DNA from: Ga0077527 sp049433545
GTDB taxonomy: Bacteria; Pseudomonadota; Gammaproteobacteria; Burkholderiales; SG8-41
Length of the DNA stretch: 6,461 nucleotides
Assembly: GCA_049433545.1 (NCBI GenBank)
Contig: JBMTEY010000136.1
Coordinates: forward strand, 1 to 6,461
Direction of reading: 5' to 3'
Below are positions 1 to 5,447 of this stretch, in pieces. The position numbers and the translations under genes are program-made. Within the stretch, counting starts at the first letter, position 1; every line of letters begins with the position of its first letter. The notes beneath the pieces are model-generated. The model was given only the letters and a program-made list of their open reading frames with translations, was not told where the DNA came from and did no database searches.

Positions 1-800
1 GCCTGCGCTGGGGCCAGCGCATGAGCGACGGCAATGTGATCGACATGATGGTCGGCGCGCTGACCGACCCCTTCGACACCGTGCATATGGGCATCACTGC
101 GGAAAACATCGCGGCGCAATGGAAAATCGGCCGCGAACAGCAGGACGAATTCGCCGTCGAAAGCCACCGTCGCGCAATCAATGCCATCGACAAGGGTTAT
201 TTCAAGGACCAGATCCTCCCGGTGGAATTGAAGACCCGCAAGGGCACGACGCTGTTCGACAAGGATGAACATCCGCGAAGCGACGTCACCCTCGAAGGCC
301 TCGCCAAGCTGCGCGCGGTGTTCAAGAAGGAAGGCGGTTCGGTCACCGCCGGCAACGCCTCGGGCATCAACGACGGTGCGGCCGCAGTGGTAATGATGGA
401 AAAGGAAGCTGCGAAAAAAGCCGGCCTCAAGCCGATGGCGCGGTTGGTGTCGTACGGACTCGCCGGCGTGGATCCGAAAATCATGGGCATAGGCCCGGTG
501 CCCGCGGTGCAGAACGCGCTGAAACGCGCCGGGCTCAAGGTCGAAGACATGGACGTCATCGAATCCAACGAAGCCTTCGCGGTGCAGGCGCTGGCCGTGT
601 CCTGCGACCTCAAGTTCGACCCGAAGAAAACCAACCCCAACGGCGGCGCGGTAGGCTTGGGCCATCCGATCGGCGCCACCGGTGCGATACTCACCGTGAA
701 GGCGCTTTACGAACTGCAGCGCACCGGCGGCAAATACGCGCTGGTCACCATGTGCATCGGCGGCGGCCAGGGCATCGCCGCGGTCTTCGAACGCATGTAG
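1..800 (+). CDS. Thiolase / acetyl-CoA C-acyltransferase, 5' end outside window
   Basis: This is the C-terminal part of a thiolase, which either cleaves 3-ketoacyl-CoA with CoA or condenses two acyl-CoAs, in the cytoplasm. The frame is open from base 3 (reading LRWGQR before the first in-window ATG at 21), so the gene enters from the left and the ATG at 21 is internal. Numbered from that ATG, the active-site asparagine region ESNEAF is at 181-186, GLGHPIGATG with the catalytic His at 212-221 (His215), and CIGGGQG with the acid/base Cys245 near the C-terminus. The nucleophilic Cys of the N-terminal half must lie upstream and is not visible. About 265 residues are seen of the usual 390 or so. 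The motifs fit the degradative or biosynthetic acetoacetyl-CoA thiolase class (PhaA/AtoB/FadA-like), but chain-length preference cannot be read here. The ending CIGGGQGIAAVFER is intact, and the stop is followed at once by a terminator, so this is the last gene of its unit. Confidence 0.95.
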   Translation, partial: LRWGQRMSDGNVIDMMVGALTDPFDTVHMGITAENIAAQWKIGREQQDEFAVESHRRAINAIDKGYFKDQILPVELKTRKGTTLFDKDEHPRSDVTLEGLAKLRAVFKKEGGSVTAGNASGINDGAAAVVMMEKEAAKKAGLKPMARLVSYGLAGVDPKIMGIGPVPAVQNALKRAGLKVEDMDVIESNEAFAVQALAVSCDLKFDPKKTNPNGGAVGLGHPIGATGAILTVKALYELQRTGGKYALVTMCIGGGQGIAAVFERM

Positions 801-815
801 ACACTGTTGCCGGCG

Positions 816-843
816 AAAAAACGCCGCTCTGGCGGCGTTTTTT
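816..843 (+). terminator. Intrinsic terminator after thiolase
   Basis: A perfect CGCCGC (822-827) / GCGGCG (832-837) stem with loop TCTG is flanked by six A (816-821) and six T (838-843), which extend the pairing. It begins 15 bp after the thiolase stop. The A-tract and T-tract make it potentially bidirectional, although no minus-strand gene is seen nearby. Confidence 0.9.
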
Positions 844-844
844 C

Positions 845-886
845 ATGGCGCCATCCATAGCGCACCAAGCGTACGCTGATTCAGCG
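845..886. repeat. Cluster of three perfect short palindromes upstream of Bug gene
   Basis: Three exact inverted repeats lie within 42 bp: ATGGCGCCAT (845-854), AGCGTACGCT (868-877) and CGCTGA-T-TCAGCG (874-886). The last two overlap and share the CGCT element, so AGCG/CGCT units recur. They sit just upstream of the best candidate promoter for the solute-binding protein gene, where operators are common. Use as a regulator-binding site is inference only. Confidence 0.45.
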
Positions 887-903
887 ATACCACGTCACAG
901 GTA

Positions 904-932
904 TGGACAAATGCGGCTGTCGTCCGCATCAT
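904..932 (+). promoter_or_regulatory. Candidate sigma-70 promoter for Bug gene
   Basis: TGGACA (904-909, 5 of 6 matches to the -35 consensus) is followed after 17 bp by CATCAT (927-932, 4 of 6 matches to the -10). An inverted repeat ATGCGG (911-916) / CCGCAT (924-929) fills the spacer and would be a natural operator. Transcription would start near 940, giving a leader of about 50 nt. It lies between the thiolase terminator and the gene at 991, so a promoter is expected in this gap, but this exact assignment is only a sequence match. Confidence 0.4.
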
Positions 933-990
933 AGACCCCCTGCACACGCAGTCACCAAGCCAAAAATCAAATCGACGGAGGATCAACACG

Positions 991-1962
991 ATGCGCACAT
1001 TGCAATTACTGACCGTACTCGCCGCCATCCCGGCGCTGCTGGCCGCACCCGCAGCGCAGGCGCAGGGCAACTTTCCCGAAAAACCGGTGCGCCTGATCAT
1101 CGGCAGCGCCCCAGGCTCCGGCCCCGACATCATTTCACGAATGACCGCCGACCGGCTCTACGAAACCTGGAAACAGCGCATCGTCGTCGATTCGCGTCCC
1201 GGCGCCGCCGGCGCGATCAGCGCCGACCTGACAATGCAGGCCGTTCCCGACGGCTATACCTGGATGATGTTGACTTCGCAGCTGTTCGTCGCCTCTCACG
1301 TATTGCCCAACCTGAAGTTCAACCTCGCCCGCGATTTCCAGTCGGTCGCACTGATTGGCACCGTGCCCTTCATCCTGCTCGCCAACCCCGGGCTGCCGGC
1401 AAAGTCGCTGAAGGAACTGATAGCCCTGGCCAAAAAATCACCGGAATCGATCCGTTACGGCTCGGCGGGAACCGGAGCATCCGAACACCTGTCGGGCGTG
1501 CTGCTGACCCAGCTGACCGGGACCAAAATGCTGCACGTTCCTTACAAGGGCGTCGCCCAGTCGATCATCGACGCCATCGCCAACGAAGTGCAGATCACCT
1601 ACGCCGTGCTGCCCGCGGCGCTGCCGCACATCAAGAGCGGCCGGCTGCGCGCTCTGGGCGTCACGCCGCCGAAACGCGCGCCGCTGCTGCCCGAAGTGCC
1701 GGCAATCGCCGAAGTCGTACCCGGTTACGCGATGTACGGCTGGTACAGCATCGTCGCCCCCACCGGCACGCCGGCCGAGATCATGAACAAGGCCAGCGCC
1801 GAGATCGTCAAGGCGGCGAAAGAGCCGGCCTTCGGCGACCGGCTGAAAAGCCTGGGCATCGAAATCGTCGCCGGCGACCGCGCGGGACTCGACGAATGGC
1901 GGCGCAGCGAGGACAAGCGCATCGGCGACCTGGTCAGGATTTCGGGCGCCAAGATCAAATAG
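991..1962 (+). CDS. Bug/TctC-family tripartite tricarboxylate transporter substrate-binding protein
   Basis: This is a periplasmic solute-binding protein of the Bug (TctC) family, which captures carboxylates and other small organic molecules. The start at 991 has a good ribosome site GGAGGA (977-982), 8 nt upstream. Residues 1-24 form a classical signal peptide (MRT, hydrophobic core, AQA before Gln25). Family signatures follow in order: FPEKPVRLIIGSAPGSGPD (28-46), SRPGAAG (68-74), PDGYT (86-90), YGSAGTGASEHLSG (156-169), HVPYKGVAQ (182-190), GRLRALGVT (217-225) and LPEVPAIAEVVPGY (233-246). The 323-aa length is normal. No TctA or TctB membrane partner is next to it, so it is an orphan, as most Bug proteins are. 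The first ligand loop reads GSAPGSGPD, whereas many relatives have PF/PY-x-PGG-x-x-D, so ligand choice may differ. The ligand is unknown. It is flanked by terminators on both sides and so is probably monocistronic. Confidence 0.95.
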   Translation: MRTLQLLTVLAAIPALLAAPAAQAQGNFPEKPVRLIIGSAPGSGPDIISRMTADRLYETWKQRIVVDSRPGAAGAISADLTMQAVPDGYTWMMLTSQLFVASHVLPNLKFNLARDFQSVALIGTVPFILLANPGLPAKSLKELIALAKKSPESIRYGSAGTGASEHLSGVLLTQLTGTKMLHVPYKGVAQSIIDAIANEVQITYAVLPAALPHIKSGRLRALGVTPPKRAPLLPEVPAIAEVVPGYAMYGWYSIVAPTGTPAEIMNKASAEIVKAAKEPAFGDRLKSLGIEIVAGDRAGLDEWRRSEDKRIGDLVRISGAKIK

Positions 1963-1979
1963 GCGCAACATCACCGGAT

Positions 1980-2009
1980 AAACGCCGCGCACCGCGCGGC
2001 GTTTTTTTT
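1980..2009 (+). terminator. Strong intrinsic terminator after Bug gene
   Basis: A perfect 11-bp stem AAACGCCGCGC (1980-1990) / GCGCGGCGTTT (1994-2004) with loop ACC runs into an eight-T tract (2002-2009). It starts 17 bp after the stop codon. The next gene starts only 41 bp beyond the T-tract. Confidence 0.95.
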
Positions 2010-2041
2010 CGGCTAAGCTGTGCGCCCCGCACCATGCTTCC

Positions 2042-2053
2042 GGAGGTCGCTTG
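2042..2053 (+). promoter_or_regulatory. Ribosome-binding site fixing a TTG start
   Basis: GGAGG (2042-2046) lies 4 nt before a TTG codon (2051-2053). No in-frame ATG exists until deep inside the protein, and the TTG start gives a complete signal peptide, so TTG is the best supported initiation codon. The spacing is on the short side. Confidence 0.65.
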
Positions 2054-2869
2054 AAACACCTGTTTTTGCTGTGGTCCATCGCCGGCCTGCTGACTGCAGG
2101 CGCTGCACTGGCCCGCGACCTGGTCGAGGCCGTGCGCGGTGAACTGCCGGTCATCATTGCCGCGCCGCACGGCGGCCGCGACGACGTGCCGGGCTGCGAG
2201 CTGCGCACGCGGACCGGCGCACGTTTCGTCACCGCCACAGATTTCAACACCGACGTGCTCGCCCGCGGCATCGCCGCCGAAGTCGAACGCCTCACCGGGA
2301 AAAAACCGTACCTGGTGGTTGCACGTTTCCACCGCAAATTCATCGACGCCAACCGCCGTGCCGAAGAAGCCTACGGCTCGCCGGGCTGCCGCGCCGATTA
2401 CGAGCATTACCACGCGTTGATCCGCAGCTATGTCGATGAGGTGCGCACAAAACATCCGCACGCCATGCTGTTCGACATCCACGGCCAGGCCGCCTATCGC
2501 GATTCGATCCTGCGCGGCACCCGCCACGGCGTCGCGATCAGCCGGCTGCTCGCACGTGCCGGCCCGCCGGCAGTGACCGGCCCCGACAGCGTGTTCGGAC
2601 GTTTTGCCGCCATGGGTTATGCCGTCGTCCCGCCCAACGACACTTCACCGCTGGACCGCGTCGAAGCGCGCAACTACACCGGCGGCCACACCGTCGACCT
2701 CTATGGCAGCCACCGCGCAGACGGCATCGACACCATGCAGCTTGAATTCGGCCGTGATTTCCGCGGCAGCGGCATCGTCGAGCAGACCGCGCGCGACACC
2801 GCGCGGGCGATCCACGCCTTCCACGAACGTTTTCTCAAGCCGGCAGCGAACGATCCGCGCCCGCGGTAA
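2051..2869 (+). CDS. N-formylglutamate amidohydrolase-like protein with signal peptide
   Basis: The product is 272 aa and resembles the N-formylglutamate amidohydrolase (FGase) superfamily, zinc-dependent amide hydrolases related in fold to M14 carboxypeptidases. Visible motifs are PHGG (39-42), TDFNTD (63-68), FHRKFIDANR (93-102), FDIHGQ (141-146), GGH (211-213) and QLEFGRDFR (230-238). His40, His144 and Glu232 are plausible metal or catalytic residues, by analogy only. Residues 1-21 (MKHLFLLWSIAGLLTAGAALA) look like a Sec signal peptide with cleavage after ALA. The protein is therefore probably periplasmic, unlike cytoplasmic HutG of histidine breakdown, and no hut genes are nearby. The substrate is unknown; an exported deformylase, amidase or peptidase role is possible. 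The gene follows a strong terminator with only 41 bp of gap, so it depends on read-through or on a cryptic promoter. Its 3' end overlaps the convergent AraC gene by 35 bp. Confidence 0.75.
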   Translation: MKHLFLLWSIAGLLTAGAALARDLVEAVRGELPVIIAAPHGGRDDVPGCELRTRTGARFVTATDFNTDVLARGIAAEVERLTGKKPYLVVARFHRKFIDANRRAEEAYGSPGCRADYEHYHALIRSYVDEVRTKHPHAMLFDIHGQAAYRDSILRGTRHGVAISRLLARAGPPAVTGPDSVFGRFAAMGYAVVPPNDTSPLDRVEARNYTGGHTVDLYGSHRADGIDTMQLEFGRDFRGSGIVEQTARDTARAIHAFHERFLKPAANDPRPR

Positions 2870-3602
2870 ACGCCCGCGGCGCCACGCCCAGAGCGCGACG
2901 GAACATGGTCGAAAAAGCGCCGGGACTTTCGTAACCGAGATCCACCGCCACAGTGGTCACCGGCGCGCCTTCGGCCAGGCGGCGGATCGATTCGAGCAGC
3001 CGCGCCTGCTGCTTCCAGCGCGCGAAGGTGATTCCGGTTTCGCGCAGGAAGCGGCGATAGAGCGTGCGTGCACTGGTGTTCATTTCGACGGCATCCTGCA
3101 CGCTGGGCCGGCGCGTCGACAGATCGGCAAGAATGCGCTCGCACAGCCGCGTCAGGTCCGCGCTTTCCGGCAGCGGCAGATCCAGCGCACAGGGAGGAAG
3201 ACGACGGATTTCCGCCGCCAGCAGTTGCATCAGCAGACCGTCGTCACCGGATTCATCGTAAGCCGCAGGCAGCGCCGCCGCGCGCACGATCAGCGCGCGC
3301 AGCAGCGGCGTGACTTCCAGCACTACGCAGGAATCCGGCATGCCGGCACCCGCCGCGTCGCTGAAATACAGGCTGTGCATGTCGACAACGCCGTGCATCT
3401 GGATCTCGTGCACGGTATGCGCCGGCACCCACAGCGCGCGCGACGGCGGCACGATCCAGGCGCGGCGCGCGGTGCGCACACGCATGGTGCCGGTGACCGC
3501 AAACACGAACTGCGCGCGGCCGTGCCAGTGCGGCCGGATGTGATGGCCCCGGGCATAGGCAGTGCGGCGGGTGACCACGGCGCGGGACAGGTCACCGCGC
3601 AC
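2835..3602 (-). CDS. AraC-family transcriptional regulator with N-terminal cupin-like domain
   Basis: This DNA-binding regulator is 255 aa from a GTG start at 3602. The N-terminal part is a cupin-like ligand-sensing domain with HHIRPHWHGRAQ (20-31), then WIVPPSRALWVPAHTVHEI (49-67), the usual pattern of small AraC regulators of this subgroup. The C-terminal part holds two helix-turn-helix units: first around 166-186 (VQDAVEMNTSARTLYRRF) and second around 213-240 (PVTTVAVDLGYESPGAFSTMFRRALG), followed by the family ending GVAPRAF. The frame stays open far upstream, but that stretch is antisense to the transporter gene. The first ATG (3485) would remove the cupin histidines, so the GTG with GGAG 6 nt upstream is chosen. 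It is divergent from the MFS gene at 3744 and is the likely regulator of it and possibly of itself, acting in the shared gap. The inducer is unknown. The 3' end overlaps the preceding gene, with no terminator of its own visible. Confidence 0.9.
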   Translation of the reverse strand: MRGDLSRAVVTRRTAYARGHHIRPHWHGRAQFVFAVTGTMRVRTARRAWIVPPSRALWVPAHTVHEIQMHGVVDMHSLYFSDAAGAGMPDSCVVLEVTPLLRALIVRAAALPAAYDESGDDGLLMQLLAAEIRRLPPCALDLPLPESADLTRLCERILADLSTRRPSVQDAVEMNTSARTLYRRFLRETGITFARWKQQARLLESIRRLAEGAPVTTVAVDLGYESPGAFSTMFRRALGVAPRAFTAGADRSLPA

Positions 3603-3614
3603 CGGCGACTCCGG
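3600..3614 (-). promoter_or_regulatory. Ribosome-binding site and GTG start of the AraC gene
   Basis: On the minus strand CCGGAG (3614-3609) is followed by 6 nt and then GTG (3602-3600). This is the only start in the frame with a good ribosome site that keeps the cupin domain whole. No ATG is present in frame between here and the transporter-coding region. Confidence 0.6.
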
Positions 3615-3657
3615 TGCCGTAGCGAAAATGTCGACGCTCTGGACCGTGGCGGTAGGG

Positions 3658-3685
3658 ATAATGCTCGATTTGTCTACTTTGCGAA
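3658..3685 (-). promoter_or_regulatory. Weak candidate promoter for the AraC gene
   Basis: Read on the minus strand, TTCGCA (3685-3680) and CATTAT (3663-3658) are separated by 16 bp, each matching four of six consensus bases. The -35 element lies inside the inverted repeat centred at 3693, which would allow autoregulation. The match is modest and unproven. Confidence 0.25.
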
Positions 3686-3715
3686 TGTTTGTAGTAAATT
3701 TTCGAAAGACAGACG
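3671..3715. promoter_or_regulatory. Imperfect dyad in the araC-transporter divergent region, candidate operator
   Basis: The core is CGAATGTTT (3682-3690), a 5-bp centre GTAGT, and AAATTTTCG (3696-3704), pairing 7 of 9 positions. The symmetry continues outward: GTCT (3672-3675) mirrors AGAC (3711-3714), and about 13 of 20 positions match over each arm. The segment is markedly AT-rich compared with the surrounding genes. It lies in the middle of the 141-bp gap between the regulator and the transporter, the expected place for a shared operator. A weak plus-strand promoter (TTGTCT 3670-3675, TAAATT 3695-3700, 19-bp spacer) overlaps it. AraC proteins often bind direct repeats, so another regulator is also possible. 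Confidence 0.45.
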
Positions 3716-3743
3716 ATTCTAACTCAAGCACAATCCGCAGCCT

Positions 3744-4961
3744 ATGACGACCGCTACCGCTCCCGCCGCCCACCCCGAAGGCTTTTCCGCCATCGTGCGC
3801 CTGATGCTCAACGTCGGCCACGCTATCGACCACATGTTCCTGCTGATCTTCGCCACTGCCGTCGCTTCGGTTGCGCTCGAATTCGGCTACGACAACTGGA
3901 CCGACCTGATGCCCTACAGCGTCGGCGCCTTTGCGCTGTTCGGACTCGGCGCGCTGCCCGCAGGGCGCCTGGGCGACCTCTGGGGCCGGCGCAACATGAT
4001 GATCATCTTCTTCGTCGGCATGGGCGTGTCGGCGCTGCTGGTGGCGATGACGCAGAACGCCTGGCAGCTCGCCGCCGCGCTGACGCTGCTCGGCGCCTTC
4101 GCCGCGATCTACCACCCGGTGGGCATCCCGATGCTGGTGCAGAACGTGCCCAACCCTGGCGCGGTGATCGGGCTCAACGGCCTCGCCGGCAACCTCGGCA
4201 TCGCAGTGGCCGCGCTGGTCACCGGCTTCCTCGTCAAATGGATAGGATGGCGCGCCGCGTTCATCGTACCCGGCCTGATCGCAATCGGCTGCGGCATCAT
4301 CTTCGCGCTCGCCTGCCCGAAGGAAACCGAAGCGCCGTCGAAACGCAAGGGCGGCAAGGCCAAGGTCGCGCTGACACCGCAGATGCTGGTGCGCGCCTTC
4401 GCGGTGATGACCTCCGCCGCCGCCGTCAGCACCATACTCTTCAACTTCACCACCAACGGCAATTCGCAGCTGCTCACCGCCGGCTTCCAGGGCGTGATCG
4501 AGGACCCCGCGGTGATCGGCACGCTGCTCGCGATCATCTACACCATCGCCTCGTTCGCGCAGATCGTCGTCGGCCGGTTGATCGACCAGGTGGCGTTCAA
4601 GCCTCTGCAGGTGTGGATCTCGATCATCCAGATTCCGCTGCTGATCTGGGCGGCGCACAGCCAGGACTGGGGCCTGTTCATCGCACTGCTTGCGGTGATG
4701 GTGTTCGTCTTCGGCGCCATTCCGTTCACCGATGCGATGATCGTGCGTTATGTCGATGACAGACTGCGTTCGCGCGTGGCGGGCATGCGGCTGACGGTGG
4801 CCTTCGGATTCAGTTCGCTCGCGGTGTGGATGCTCGGCCCGCTGGTCAAGGCCATCGGCTTTTCCGATGCGTTGTGGATCATGGCCGGTATTGCCGCAAT
4901 CAAGGCAGCGATCGTGATGCTGCTGCCGGACGAACCCGCCACCGAACCCGCAAAAGCCTGA
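3744..4961 (+). CDS. MFS transporter
   Basis: This is a major facilitator superfamily carrier of 405 aa in the inner membrane. The hydrophobic segments fit a 12-helix plan split by a charged, basic central loop (about 192-213, KETEAPSKRKGGKAK). The cytoplasmic loop 2-3 signature is clear as GRLGDLWGRR (74-83), with Asp78 and Arg82/Arg83. The motif AAIYHPVG (120-127) after helix 4 resembles the fosmidomycin-resistance-like branch of MFS proteins, but the substrate and the direction of transport cannot be read. An in-frame TAA at 3720-3722 limits upstream extension and ATG 3744 is the only ATG before Met21. It has no good Shine-Dalgarno sequence. It is divergent from the AraC-family gene, which probably controls it, so the pair looks like an inducible uptake or efflux unit. 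No clear terminator follows; the next promoter begins about 25 bp after the stop. Confidence 0.92.
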   Translation: MTTATAPAAHPEGFSAIVRLMLNVGHAIDHMFLLIFATAVASVALEFGYDNWTDLMPYSVGAFALFGLGALPAGRLGDLWGRRNMMIIFFVGMGVSALLVAMTQNAWQLAAALTLLGAFAAIYHPVGIPMLVQNVPNPGAVIGLNGLAGNLGIAVAALVTGFLVKWIGWRAAFIVPGLIAIGCGIIFALACPKETEAPSKRKGGKAKVALTPQMLVRAFAVMTSAAAVSTILFNFTTNGNSQLLTAGFQGVIEDPAVIGTLLAIIYTIASFAQIVVGRLIDQVAFKPLQVWISIIQIPLLIWAAHSQDWGLFIALLAVMVFVFGAIPFTDAMIVRYVDDRLRSRVAGMRLTVAFGFSSLAVWMLGPLVKAIGFSDALWIMAGIAAIKAAIVMLLPDEPATEPAKA

Positions 4962-4984
4962 ACCCGCCCTCGGAAAGTGGCTAT

Positions 4985-5012
4985 TTGTGCTTTCCAATCA
5001 ATGTGTTATAAT
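4985..5012 (+). promoter_or_regulatory. Near-consensus extended -10 promoter for the winged-helix gene
   Basis: TATAAT (5007-5012) is an exact -10 hexamer and is preceded by TG one base upstream (5004-5005), making an extended -10. TTGTGC (4985-4990) at 16 bp spacing is a partial -35. A GGAAAG (4972-4977) / CTTTCC (4990-4995) inverted repeat overlaps the -35. Transcription should start near 5019, leaving a leader of about 160 nt before the ATG at 5178. Confidence 0.75.
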
Positions 5013-5017
5013 TCGCC

Positions 5018-5177
5018 TCCGAATGCCGCAGTGACTCCGGGCCCGTAATTCCTCGCCCGCCACGACTCCGGCGCCATTCGGAACCCGGCGCTGATCTGCT
5101 GTATCATTTGCCCCCCTGAATCGACGGCCGCAAATCCCGGGCCGCGATCCGATTGACCGCATTGAAAGGCTTCTGAA
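5018..5177 (+). other. Long structured 5' leader of the winged-helix gene
   Basis: This gene-free stretch lies between the promoter and the ATG at 5178. It can fold into a long-range stem TCCGAATG (5018-5025) / CATTCGGA (5075-5082), extended after one mismatch by CGC (5027-5029) / GCG (5071-5073). A second hairpin pairs ATCG (5120-5123) plus CGGCC (5125-5129) with GGCCG (5140-5144) plus CGAT (5145-5148), with one bulged A. A competing small hairpin GCGCC (5071-5075) / GGCGC (5087-5091) shares bases with the first stem. GACTCCGG occurs twice (5033-5040, 5064-5071). I do not recognise a known riboswitch class. A small RNA or an alternative regulatory leader is possible. Confidence 0.4.
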
Positions 5178-5447
5178 ATGCAAGAAATCCTCGACTATCT
5201 GCAAAACAGCGGCGAACGTCTTGATTCGGAAATTGCCGCAGCCACCGGCCTGTCGCTCGCCAGCGTGCGTTCGCGCGTGTCGGACCTGCACGCCAAGGGT
5301 GCGGTGATGGTGTGCCGCTCGATCCGTTACAAGGACGGCAAGGAAATCGAAGCCGTGCTCTGCCGCATCTCCGGCTACATCCCTCCCGCCGCGCCCGGCC
5401 GCAAGGCCAAGGCGCAACCGCCCGCCAAAACCGCAGTACACGAATAA
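5178..5447 (+). CDS. Small winged-helix DNA-binding protein, putative transcriptional regulator
   Basis: The product is an 89-aa protein with a compact winged helix-turn-helix. Helices cover about 1-10, 15-22 and 27-40 (LDSEIAAATGLSLASVRSRVSDLHAKG), followed by a two-strand wing at 42-64 (AVMVCRSIRYKDGKEIEAVLCRI). The recognition helix would be LASVRSRVSDL. The C-terminal tail (68-89) is rich in Pro, Ala and Lys (PPAAPGRKAKAQPPAK) and is probably disordered; it may add non-specific DNA contacts. There is no ligand or metal-binding domain. The start is supported by GAAAGG (5164-5169), 8 nt before the ATG. The fold resembles MarR/ArsR or FaeA-like small regulators, and similar short proteins occur in betaproteobacteria. 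The target is unknown. It has its own strong promoter, a long leader and a good terminator, so it is expressed as a single gene. Confidence 0.8.
   Translation: MQEILDYLQNSGERLDSEIAAATGLSLASVRSRVSDLHAKGAVMVCRSIRYKDGKEIEAVLCRISGYIPPAAPGRKAKAQPPAKTAVHE

Noticed and set aside
903..2054. 383-aa plus-strand open frame overlapping the Bug gene
   Set aside because: It is an Arg-rich low-complexity shadow with no domain, and it runs through the terminator at 1980-2009.
1438..2352. 304-aa minus-strand open frame over the Bug and FGase-like genes
   Set aside because: It has no recognisable motifs and is antisense to two genes with clear family signatures and good ribosome sites.
2604..3722. 372-aa plus-strand open frame opposite the AraC gene
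   Set aside because: Its composition is Arg/His/Ala-rich, it has no domain, and it is antisense to a regulator with two clear helix-turn-helix units.
2835..4997. 720-aa minus-strand open frame spanning the AraC gene and the whole MFS gene
   Set aside because: Only the C-terminal 255 residues show family motifs. The rest is antisense to a well-supported membrane protein, is rich in His, Arg, Asp and Gly in the manner of a GC-rich shadow frame, and crosses the divergent promoter region.
5023..5034. Three-codon upstream frame ATG-CCG-CAG-TGA in the leader
   Set aside because: It has no ribosome site and is too short to separate from chance.
5019..5177. tRNA or known riboswitch in the leader
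   Set aside because: I see no cloverleaf, anticodon arm or CCA end, and I could not match the stems to any riboswitch core that I know.
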